Shown here: positions 1 to 10,412 of the stretch, one piece after another
How the letters are laid out: each line of letters begins with the position of its first letter
Position numbering within the stretch: position 1 is the stretch's first letter
Source: Asterias amurensis
Taxonomy: Eukaryota > Echinodermata > Asteroidea > Forcipulatida > Asteriidae
Length of the DNA stretch: 64,000 nt
Direction: 5' to 3'
Assembly (NCBI RefSeq): GCF_032118995.1
Contig: NC_092666.1
Location: 15,315,950-15,379,949, forward strand
Translations under genes and position numbers: made by a program
Notes under the pieces: generated by a model
Seen by the model: the letters and a program-made list of their open reading frames with translations, nothing else
Databases searched by the model: none
Told to the model about the DNA's origin: nothing

Positions 1-649
1 CCGTGTCGCTCGGTTCCTCCTGGAATGATTGTAAAGCCAATCCTGGGAGAGGATTGGAAAATAAATCATTGAAGTAAACAAAAATTTCAAATGTTTTTAC
101 AAGTCACAGAGCCAATATTTACATATCTGGCCTTTTACTGAGGTTTTATTCAAATCAAGTGAGGTATTTAGAACCACATTCAAAATATTTTCATAGCAAG
201 AACATTTTTTTATAAAATAGACATAATATGCAATATTAACTACATTTTGAACTTTTGTTTATAATCTTTGTGGGAAGAAGAAAACAAAAATCAAATGGTT
301 TAGTTTGTTATATGTACCTAGCAGTCCTAGAGAGCCAAAATTTGCATCTTGAAATCAGGGAGATTGTATTACACCAATCACAGAGATTGTTTAGAGTAAC
401 AAAGTTACATTTTAAAACACTATTTTCACTCAAGAATGTTTTTTTCTAAATTTTTGACTGTATTGTGTACTTTTGTTTGTATTTTTGAAAAGTGAGAAAT
501 GTCAAGTGATAAACCACCAGGGAAACTGACTGGGTAATTTGTTATAAATATGATGGGTCTGTTCTTTGTTGAACCCAAAATCATTATATTTTGTGTTTTA
601 CTTTTATAACTTTGAATTTGAAAAAAAAGAGTTAAATCCCCTTAAAATA
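1..649. other. AT-rich flank, no gene seen
   Basis: AT-rich sequence with short open frames only and no convincing splice-site-bounded coding block. It lies downstream of the possible minus-strand gene ending at 696. I see no recognisable repeat here. Confidence 0.4.
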
Positions 650-695
650 TAGTTGATTACCATGTATCTTTATTTTTGGTATTTGAGGTACATTG

Positions 696-3600
696 TTATT
701 GAAGCTGGTCAGTGTTTCCAAGGTGATCCCTCAAGGCCTCAATCAAGCTATTTTCAGGTTGGCCTTTAGTGCATAATGATCCATCTGTTGTAGGTTGTTG
801 TTTTTTGAGTAGATCCCTTAATGGGTTGCCACCTTGATGAATTACTACTTTGGCATGTTCTCTGGCAAGGATGAATTTATAAACACACTGGATGACTAAA
901 CGCCTACAACCTGCTACCACAATAAATAAACAATTCCACTTTTCGTTGATGAATCTTCCAGAAGAAAAGCTTTTCTTTCAACCTTTTACTTGATTGAGCA
1001 GAGTTACCAATTAAAATATTTGTATCCTGATTAAAACATAAACATTTTCTAATAAAACCAAACAATAAACTTTATAAATCAGCAATTTGTGATGACAGTG
1101 ACCTCTTGCTGACTCGCAAAAAACCTGTTATTTTCAGAATAATGTTAAATTCGGCCATGTTTTGACAGCATTGTTTTTGAGTGCATTGACAGCAGAAACC
1201 AATTGCATCTCTGGCTGCTGCATTCATGAACTGGCACTAACACTTAGAAATCTGAGAACAATTCATACGAATTCAATTTTTCCAGATTCAAATGGTTTGG
1301 GGCCCAAGTGAAGGGGAAAATGGTATTTTACTATTAATGCCCAAACAGCTGCAGTGCTTCTCACCAAGTAAGGTTTTATGGCCATTAATTTGTCATGTAC
1401 CAATCTACGGCCACCACTGCCCTACCTTTAAGAGGGACAATGCTGGGTGACTTTCAAGTCATTCAACTTCTAAATGCCTGAAAATAATACAAGTATCTAA
1501 TTATAAGATGGTTGGACTTTTATTCATGTTTGAACAAATTGACTTTAAAAAACATAAGCAAAGACTGAAAGAAGATCTGTTCAGAGACAAATGGCACAAC
1601 AACCATAAGACACTTTGAGTAGAAAAAATATATAATCTAAATAATGTAGATTTTGTCAATGGTAGCAACATGTTTTTATTTTAGTATGGCCCTGGCATGA
1701 AACAAGGGAATGTGAATAAACAATGAGATAAACAAAATATAAACAAGTCACCACAAACTGTCCTTGATCAATAAGGCCCAAGTGTCTAGTTAAGATGGTT
1801 CCCCACCCATTCAACAGGTCATTCCTTTCTCTTGACTCTATGCTATGTTGTAGTGCATTTTAAAGAGACACTGCAGTGCCATTAGGAAAAGGGTATCAAA
1901 AACAGAATGTCTTTGTTTAAAATCAGTTTATCTTCAGGTCACCTTATTGGGTTGTTATAAATAGCTCTTTTTTAAAAACAATTTTGTCTTCTTCTAGAGA
2001 GAGCCATAACAGCCCAGCGAAAAGCTAGGGTTATATAAAGAAGAAGGGTTCCTTCCTCCATAGTCATATCATACTTTGGTATTGACCTCAAAACTGTTTG
2101 TGTTATTTCTTTCTATCCAAAAGCCTCCTACTGGAGACCCCCAAATCACTGGGAAACTGTCAACTAATTTCAAGGTGGACTTTTTTTCAAACAGTCTCCA
2201 ATTGGTTGACTCATGGAGCAATTAACCATTGCTCCACAGTTGTTATTATTATTATTGATGGTTTATTAAAATTGAACTTGTATAAAAAATTGTAGCCAAT
2301 GGCTAAATTGCGTCAATATATAGGCCTACAGTTAAAGACACTGGACACTATTGGTAATTGTCAAAGACTAGCCTTTACAGTTGGTATCTCAACTCATGAA
2401 TAAAACAACAAACCTGTAATTTGAGCTCAATTGGTCGTCGAAGTTGCAAGTAATAGTGAAAGAAAAAACACCCTTGTCACACAAAGTTGTGTGCGTTAAT
2501 AGATGGTTGATTTCGAGACCTCAAATTCTAAATCTAAGGTCTCGAAATCAAATTCGTGGAAAATTACTTCTTTCTCGAGAACTATGGCACTTCAGAGGGA
2601 GCCGTTTCTCACAATGTTTTATACTATCAACCTCTCCCCATTACTCAGCACCAACTAGCTTATGCTAATAATTATTTTGAGTAATTACCAATAGTGTCCA
2701 CTGCCTTTAAATATTTAAAAAATAAACATTAGGCAATGCACAATAGACCAATTGCAACATAGGTCATAGGCGTGAAGAGCCATCATTGTCTGAACAGATT
2801 ACAGAGCATTCCTTGCTCTATGCATCAGCAGTGTTTGAACTGATTAAAATTGTCATGGCCAAATTTTTAAGCAGAAAAAGTTTTTTTTTTACAGATTGTC
2901 TGCGAGCAAAAGAAAGCAGGGTAATGCAACAATGATGTTCTTTTTGCCTGATCATCGTATTCTGGTAAACATAATTGGGTTTTGCTTAGCTACTTTTTGA
3001 GTTAATGCAGCTCTATGAAATTATGCCATAGGTAGCCTTGGTAAGTTTTGTTGTTGGTAAGCATTGCTTCACTGGCTGTGTGTACAGTGGAGATTTAACA
3101 GTTGCTTTAGTAATGCATCAATTGGTGCTTGGTAGAGCAGACAATTGCCATGTGTTTCTATTAACTGTCATTTTACAGTCAATTTGAGAAATGTTTAATG
3201 GTGAATCATATTACTTAGTGAATATGGATAGTGGGAAGTGGTAATGTGGCTACCTGGAAAAGGAATGGCACTTGGAAAATGTTACTTCTTGTTTGAAAAA
3301 AGAACACATTCCCAAACCCCAAATGTTTACCTTTCTTTATTTTAAAGGCAAAGTTTACCTTTTCACTTGTCTGTTCTATTATTGTTTTAATCCTATAGAA
3401 TTTGTGTTACATTTTGCTATGCTATAAAACTTACAAGGGAAATTGTTCACTGTCTTATTAATATTATCAAGTAAGCTTTTCTGGTCAAAATCTTTTGGAG
3501 CAATTACCAAGGGCCAAATATGAGCTTGATTCTGGAGCTACGGTTTAACCGGTTTAACCATTCTTCCTCCATGGTTTAACCATATTCATTCCTCCATGGT

Positions 3601-5243
3601 TTAACCATGGCGGTATGATGCTTATGAGTCAACTCCATCCCAAGTCAACTCGGTCCCAGTCAACTCGGTCCCAAGTCAACTCGGTCCCAAGTCAACTCGG
3701 TCCCAAGTCAACTCGGTCCGTATGGTTGACGGGAAATAATTGAATTGGAAAGAAAAAAAACTACTGTCCTTTGACTTTGTACATAAAATGGGATAAGTGT
3801 GCACCAATGTTCGGGGTATAATATTCGATGCCTTCAATAGCAACCCTTCATGCATGCCTTCAATAGCAACCCATTTGTTTCTATATTCAACATTCACTTT
3901 TGAAAATTACCGATTGTGTTGGCCAATATATTTCAACCAAAAAAAAGATCTTCAAAATGTCTCTTTGCTTTCAACCAGTCTGTATGGCTCTCAACAATTC
4001 ATTAATTGACAAACATTAACAATTGAATCCTCTTTGATTTCTTTTCAAGTAACTTACAATTTACATTTAAAATTAAATAAAAACCAAAATCTACTAATTA
4101 AAAAACGAAAACTGTTAAGGAAAGTAGTGTTGTTTGGTCGAAAATAAATAACAAATATAATATTGTTTAATTATAACTTGGGTTATGGTCCCTCCCTGCC
4201 CTCCCTCCCGCCCGTGCAAGCTTCCCTGCCTTGGGACCGAGTTGTCTTGGGACCGAGATGACTTGGGACCGAGTTGACTTGGGACCGAGTTGACTTGGGA
4301 CCGAGTTGACTTGGGACCGAGATGACTTGGGACCGAGTTGACTGGGACCGAGTTGGCTTGGGACCGAGTTGACCGGTACCCGCAATGATGACTCTGTGCC
4401 AGCTTAACCATCACATTGTTCCATGGCTTAACCAGCCAGGGCATTAACAAGATTATCCTCAGTACTACTACTAGTACTACAGCTTCATACAAGGAAATTG
4501 AATGATTTCTTAACAACCCACAACAACTTCCTGTGTGGTGGTTTTTCATCATGCCACTCACAACTCCATCTCATACAACAAAGTCAAAAAAAAATGCTTG
4601 CCATTAATCTTTTGTAAATGAAAACTTTTTTAAAAGTGTTACACATTCTCTCTCTCTTTTCATTGGTTTAGAAGTATAAAAGGTACCGGTACACACAGCA
4701 TTCTCTCACTAAGTCTCGGTGGTTCTGCTGGCCAAAGTTTTGTGACCTTTTAATTTACATACAATTACAATTACAACTTCTAGTTTTTTTTGTCTACATA
4801 ATTAAAATAAACTCTCTCAAAAAGAATAAGGTTAGCATGTGTAGGTAAATAAATAATTAATCAAAAAATAAGCACAGTAATGTTTTCTTAGGCTTGGTGC
4901 AATGCAAATAAAAAACAACACAACTTTTATTTAAACCACACCGGAAGAAGCATTGCATACGACGCGTGTCAACAAAGAAAGGCCACCGTGAACTACGCAA
5001 TTTTGACGGTAGTGCTTCTCTGCGCGCTCCGCTGAGTTCATGGAGTTCGAACCACTTCACGTGATTCGACTGTCCATTTGAAGTTATGACTGTTCTTTTC
5101 TCCTACAATAAAATTCAGTTTTCGGATATTACGAGAGCAGACTGTAACAAATAGAGTAACAGAAACTTACCTCCAAGTGTTCCAAAAAGCAGGACAACTC
5201 CAGCAAAAACACAGAATCTAACGTCAGATCGCTGTGACGCCAT
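696..5243 (-). CDS. Possible two-exon small protein with N-terminal hydrophobic segment, unknown function
   Basis: I do not recognise this gene. Exon 1 is 5243-5171: a start codon, 24 codons beginning MASQRSDVRF and a hydrophobic run (VFAGVVLLFG), then a GTAAGT donor in phase 1. Exon 2 is 910-696: after a CAG acceptor the frame matches phase 1 and stays open for about 70 codons (GCRRLVIQCVYK to LGNTDQLQ) to TAA at 696. An AATAAA signal follows about 25 bases past the stop, as expected of a real 3' end. The joined product is about 96 residues. The hydrophobic start could be a signal peptide or a membrane anchor. The gene starts head to head with the nephrin leader. The intron is 4.3 kb and further exons may be hidden in it, so exon 1 and exon 2 could belong to different transcripts. 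The acceptor's pyrimidine tract is weak. Confidence 0.4.
2332..2710. mobile_element. TTAA-ended foldback element, family A
   Basis: The element starts TTAAAGACACTGGACACTAT and ends with the inverted form, AGTGTCCACTGCCTTTAA, giving terminal inverted repeats of about 28 bases around a 380-base body without coding capacity. The body carries a near-palindrome around GAGACCTCAAAT/TCTAAGGTCTCGAAAT. Other copies lie at 9467, 9878, 19692, 43383, 49732, 55647 and 58898. It looks like a non-autonomous DNA transposon (MITE). I cannot name its superfamily. Confidence 0.8.
3627..4378. repeat. Foldback minisatellite, AACTCGGTCCC units in inverted arms
   Basis: The left arm (about 3627-3719) holds some five direct copies of a 16-17 base unit, GTCAACTCGGTCCCAA. 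The right arm (about 4221-4378) holds some nine copies of its reverse complement. The spacer of about 500 bases is AT-rich apart from a short CCCTCCCTGCC tract beside the right arm. Variants of GGTTTAACCATGG occur outside both arms. The structure would form a large hairpin. The open frames it creates are repeat artefacts. Confidence 0.85.
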
Positions 5244-6049
5244 TTTTGGACCAGCAGGCTAAAAGAATTAGAGGACACTTCTCTAAAACCACTTAAACAA
5301 TTATCTCAACGAATACAATTCCGGTTGATTGTGTCTTTGGTAATTTTCATTACATTTTAATGTGACAGATTAAAGATTTATGTCCCGGAATGTGGTAAAA
5401 AAGAGTGGAATGCGATCGAAAAGTCAGCTAACTGGTAAAAAAATGACGACATGAGCATAGGACAGCAACTCAAAAGTCCTCAAAAAACCAGGGGTCGAAT
5501 ACCGAATCCACCCATTTAAAAAGCAAGCAGCAACAAACAAAATGCTTCACACACACACGGACACGAGGAAAATCATACACGCGCACGCGCATGCGGTGGC
5601 TCTGCAACTTTTTAAATTTGCATAATTTAACCCAACACTTCACCACAATTCTGTAGGTTGTTTATTGCATTCCCACAATGCCGTAGCAATGAATAAACAT
5701 AACTCCTCTTTTAGCCCAGTAGACCCTCATTTGGCATGAGATCATTTATTTTTAATAATCCATGCAGTTTACATGAGTATCATAAAACAAATTGACATCA
5801 AATACTTCAAAAATAAATTTTGAAAACCGCTGTTTAGCTTTTTAGAAAGTGACTATTAGAGACTGAGGTACCAAAGTTGATGGGCTCAAATTTCATGTAC
5901 GCACGGCGTGATTTATGAGTTCGACACGCACGCACACGCAGAATCTATGATGTGTGAGCGAAAACAACGAGCTAGCTAGCTAGCTGTGTGTACATGCTGT
6001 CTACATCTGGCCACGCCGTACATTGTGCTCATCCATCCCCCTGCCACGG
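5244..6049. promoter_or_regulatory. Divergent intergenic region upstream of nephrin
   Basis: The region lies between the minus-strand start at 5243 and the probable non-coding first exon of nephrin. It contains a CA-rich tract with alternating purine/pyrimidine sequence (about 5548-5592), a further CACG-rich stretch near 5925-5940 and a GCTAGCTAGCTAGCT run near 5970. No TATA box can be called with confidence. Its promoter role is inferred from position only. Confidence 0.35.
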
Positions 6050-6176
6050 TTTTTGCGTCGAACCCCCCTACTTTTACCACCTTCGGCCCGGTTGTCATCA
6101 TCACGACTGCTAAAAGTTCATCGATTTGGAGGAAACTTTGACTGAACTACACCCTTCTGGTCATGTGCAACTGGTG
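6050..6176 (+). other. Probable non-coding first exon of nephrin
   Basis: A strong donor, CTGGTG|GTGAGTATG, ends a GC-richer block at 6176. The next acceptor on this strand that fits a leader exon is at 10272, just upstream of the nephrin start codon. The 5' boundary is a guess. A transcript would be needed to confirm the link. Confidence 0.35.
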
Positions 6177-9100
6177 GTGAGTATGTGAACAATGTTGTCT
6201 TCATTCTTCTACCACTGAACTGTACTGTGTTTTGTTACACAATGGGTTTAATTTGTTTGATGAAATTCTTGAACATTGTTTTGAGACGATTCGTTTTGAG
6301 ACACTGTCAAAATTATCAGTAGGCCCCCTACCCTAGCATGCCTATAGCTAGGTCATCAGATTCAGAGTTAACACTTTTAAAATGTAGTCAATAGCAAGGA
6401 TTGTAAAGCCTAGACCCACAAGAACCTACCAGAAGGACGGTACAAGTCCAAGATCCTATACGTATTTCATCATCATGACCATGTTGTATTAATTATGCCG
6501 TTTAAAAGTACTCACTTAACTTCTCAAGCTTGGGAAATCTGCAAGCAAACTTTCAATTCATTTGTTTTTGTCTATTTATTTTAACTAAAAAGTGTTTAAT
6601 AAACCATTATCCATTAAATTTTAAACCAAAGGGGAAGGGTCCAAGAAACCATAACACAGTTTCTACAACAATGGACCAGTCGGTAATCAACATTTCACCC
6701 ATTTCATTATTTTTGTACTGTGTATTTTATTTAGTTCTTAGTTTTGCGTTTTACTGGAGTAAGAAATTAAATACCCCTGTTAATTAATAGGGTAAATTTA
6801 CAGGAGGGAGGCCTACTCCACTAACCAATAAACAATGTAAATAATTTTGCTTCGCACCACTGGTCTCAAATCAAGACCACACTGATGAGCTTCAAGTACA
6901 AAATATAAAATGAGCTTCCAAGTACACACTATTTTGACGTTAGAACTTTTCACCATTTTAATCTGTCATGTTTTGTCTGGTTAACTAATTTTACTTGGTT
7001 ATTTTATGTAATTTAATTTAATGTTTCTATTCATCTTGTTATTGACGCTTGCGCTGTTGGATGTGGCTGAAATAAAATGATTAAAACAAACTGTTTTGTT
7101 CTGGATAAAAAGCAAAATGGAAATGAGTGCTGCAGTATACGCATTGCGCACAATCACAACTTATTACATGTACTGCACACCTTATAAAAACAATAAAAAA
7201 GGCTGTTTACATTGAAACCATGGATCCTCCATTATGATCCTCCATTATAAAAATGGAGGCTGGTTAAATTTTAATGTTCTTTTTAAAATAGTAAGAAGAA
7301 TGTTGTGATTGTACATTACAAGGCAATGGCCATAACTAATTGCAATGGATTTAAACAACTTGGTCTATCAAGTATCGACAGTGGAACCTTTGGTAAACAG
7401 GAAGAGGTGACCCCTGGGTGTCCTGGGGTTAAATGTCAGGGGAATGATGTCATTGTCAGCCCATCCCAGCCCCTCTGGATGATTTGAGGCATTAGGATTG
7501 AGCAAAATAAACAATCTACCAAACCATTGACAGAGAGAGAACCAACCTTTTTTTCATAATTCTGAACATCCTGCTAAGTCATTACTCATAAACTCTTAAT
7601 CTAAGGCAACAGAGCAGTTTTGGGTTGTTTCTTCGTACTGTTTTATTACTAAGGCAACCAAGTGAAGTTTGGCCTTGCTCTTTGGATTATGGCAGTTTGT
7701 ATGTTTTAATGATTTCCTGAAATTTCTTAGTATTCATCTGTAACTTTCAGTTTTAAATAAAATTTGACACAGACTTTGCAATGACAAGTTTGAAATCATT
7801 ATGCTCTGATGAAAGGAGCTCTTGGTTGAATTTCACTGTCACTCGGGTTTAGAGGGCAAACCTTGCAAATTCAGAAAATTAAACCATTGGTTAATACAAT
7901 AATTTTGAAATAATGCATTCAAAAAGTTGAAAGCCAGAGATTAAGGTTGAAATGACAAGAGAAGATTTACACTCAAAAGTCCCTTCTATTAATCCTTGCT
8001 TTATGCATAAACAGACAGAGGTGATGACTTGTGAGGTAGGGATCCATTGTATTATAAACAATTTCTTGCCTTTTGTTAATACCTTTTGTTGAGATCATTG
8101 ACGTTCACAGCTGTTTACAAAAATGTGTCAGGGTCATGTCATACAAGGCAATGCAGATCAGGCAAGGTATTCAAATGATTTGTGGACAACTTGAGTCCCT
8201 CATGCATTGCTTTTTTTTACACATGAAGCAGAAGGAATCGAACTCGCACACTTATTTTGTCCCAATGTTTCAATACACCAAGACTTGCACATTCTACATG
8301 ATGTATTTATTGGCAACCACTTCAGTTCCAGGCTGTCTCCAAGATAAAAAATATAGGCCTATCTCAATTTCCCCATAATTGTCTTTGACATTTAGATACT
8401 AAAAGTATTCAACTATCAGTAAGTGCTACCAAACTACCAAAACTCTTATGCATGCAGTACATGCAGTTCATTGGTTGCCAAGCCTACTTCATGGAGGCAA
8501 TAAAGACAGTCTCCGTGCCCCCTGAAAATTGCCTTGGTGACCTTAAAGTGCTTCAATAAAAATTCCAGGTTTTTCATAGGGTGCCCTTTTCCAAAGAGAA
8601 AATGCCTTGGTGCCCTTTGCCCTATTTAAAAAATGAAGCATTACAGGCCCTAATTGCTTAGCTGCCTGCAAAAACTGCCCTATGTGGCAAAGCCTAAGTT
8701 AAACCTAGTATGAGACATTTTGGAAAAAGTTTTTCTAGATGAACTTGAATGCCCCTTAGGTCCATTTTGTGTGTGTACATTAGTCTGGTATCTCCCCCAT
8801 CGTGCACCAGGTGAGACCACTCTCACTGTCAGTTGTATACCCAGCTGGTTAGTATAGCTCTTTTTATTGCCTGGGGTTTTATAATTCCCCTGGCAAATTG
8901 ATGTACAAACATAAACTACAACTGACAAGTAATACTTTCTAATATCGGTTGAGAATTTGTGGGGTTTTCATTCATATTATAAGTCAGACTTTAATTCAAT
9001 GTTTATTGTCCTTAACATAGAAATTTGCTTAGTTGAACCAGGGAGGAAGAAAATTCCATGGTTGAACATGCTCATAAAAATAAACTAATTTAAAACAAAT

Positions 9101-9466
9101 TAAAACAGTTATTTCAAGGAGACAAAAGAGCATTGTGCTTACAGTAGTGATCGTGCACTGGTACACAATTTTTTTCACACACAAACAACAAAATTTGTTC
9201 TTGATATATATATAAATATATATAAATCGTTAAAAACAATTACTAAAAAATTTATTTTGTTGTTCAGAAACATATACTCAAATATGTTCGAAGAATTTTG
9301 TTTTTTCCAGGTGACTTTATAGGTTTGTTGTGGTGTTTGTTTGGCTGTTTTGAGGATATTAAAAAGAACACAATGGATTCGGCTTCAAAAAAAGGAAGAA
9401 TTTGGGGACAATAATCACATGGTGATTTTTTTGAAAACTTTGTTTTTTTGATGTATGCAGATTGTT

Positions 9467-9850
9467 TTAAAGGCAGTGGATACTACTGGTAATTACTCAA
9501 AATAATTATTAGCATAAAACCATTCTTGGTGGTGAGTAATGGGGAGAGGTTGATAGTATAAAACATTGTGAGAAACGGCTCCCTCTGAAGTAACATAGAG
9601 AGAAAGAAGTCATTTTCCACGAATTTTATTTCGAGACCTCAGATTTAGAACTTGAGGTCTCAAAATCAACCATCTAAATGCACACAACTTCGTGTGACAA
9701 GGGTGTTTTCCTTTTTTTATTATTATCTTGCAACTCTGATGACCGATTGAGCTCAAATTTTCACAGGTTAGTTATTTTATGCATATGTTGAGGTACACAA
9801 ACTGTGAAGGCTAGTCTTTGACAATTACCAATAGTGTCCACTGCCTTTAA
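9467..9850. mobile_element. Family A foldback element
   Basis: Starts TTAAAGGCAGTGGATACTAC and ends AGTGTCCACTGCCTTTAA. It has the same body as the copy at 2332-2710 but in the opposite orientation. It sits 28 bases from another family A copy. Confidence 0.75.
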
Positions 9851-9877
9851 AGAGTGTTATATTTAAGTTTGTTTTGT

Positions 9878-10222
9878 TTAAGACACTGGACACTATTGGT
9901 AATTGTCAAAAACCAGTCTTCTCACTTGGTTTTTGCTCAAGATTTGCATAACAAAAAAAACTGTGAAAATTTGAACTCAATTGGTCGTCAAAGTTGCGAG
10001 ATAATAATGGATGAAAAAGCACCTTTGTCACGCGAAGTTGTGTGCTTTCAGATGCTTGATTTCGGGACCTTAAAATCTAATTCTGAGGTCTCGAAATTAA
10101 GTTTGTGGAAAACTACTTCTTTCTCAAAAAGTACGTTACTTCAGAGGGAGCCGGTTCTCACAATGTTTTATACTGTGGACAGCTCTCCATTGATTGTTAC
10201 CAATAGTGTCTACTGCCTTTAA
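9878..10222. mobile_element. Family A foldback element
   Basis: Starts TTAAGACACTGGACACTATT and ends AGTGTCTACTGCCTTTAA. It is oriented opposite to the preceding copy, so the two together form a larger inverted structure just upstream of nephrin coding exon 1. Confidence 0.75.
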
Positions 10223-10272
10223 AAACATTTAAAATATGTGTTTAAATTTGTCTACATATTGTTTCTTTTCAG

Positions 10273-10412
10273 ATCAGATTTATCTTGATGAGCGAGTTCT
10301 AATAGCTTTGCAGTGAAAGCTATAACAATGGATTCCATAGCAATGCATCCAGCAGCACATTCTTGTGTTTTACTTTTGTCGCTTCCAATTATCCTGTCTT
10401 TCATTAGCGTAG
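10273..10412 (+). CDS. Nephrin signal-peptide exon
   Basis: After a TTCTTTTCAG acceptor comes a 55-base leader, the start codon at 10328 and 28 codons: a short polar start (MDSIAMHPAAHSC) then a hydrophobic core (VLLLSLPIILSFISV). The GTGAGT donor is in phase 1, as for nearly all domain-border introns of this gene. Cleavage is expected just after VVSG, inside the next exon. Confidence 0.88.

Larger units (their letters stand above)
911..5170. other. Presumed intron with repeats
   Basis: This would be the intron of the minus-strand gene above. Apart from the foldback element at 2332-2710 and the minisatellite pair at 3627-4378, I see AT-rich sequence without convincing exons. The longer open frames on the minus strand near 4115-4561 are products of the tandem repeat. 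Confidence 0.4.
6177..10272 (+). other. Nephrin intron 1 (presumed)
   Basis: No coding exon recognised. It contains two family A foldback elements near its 3' end (9467-9850 and 9878-10222, nearly adjacent), a family F fragment around 8495-8650, and an AT dinucleotide-rich patch near 9205-9230. Confidence 0.4.

Noticed and set aside
4115..4561. 148-residue minus-strand frame with SVPSQLGPKSTRSQ-type repeats
   Set aside because: It is the translated AACTCGGTCCC minisatellite, with no splice or family support.
5171..5243. First exon of a Kirrel-type partner, by analogy with the head-to-head NPHS1-KIRREL2 pair of mammals
   Set aside because: The exon is signal-peptide-like and phase 1, but no Ig exon was found on the minus strand in the window and a nearer terminal exon at 910-696 fits in phase. 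Only sequence or transcripts beyond the left edge could revive the idea.
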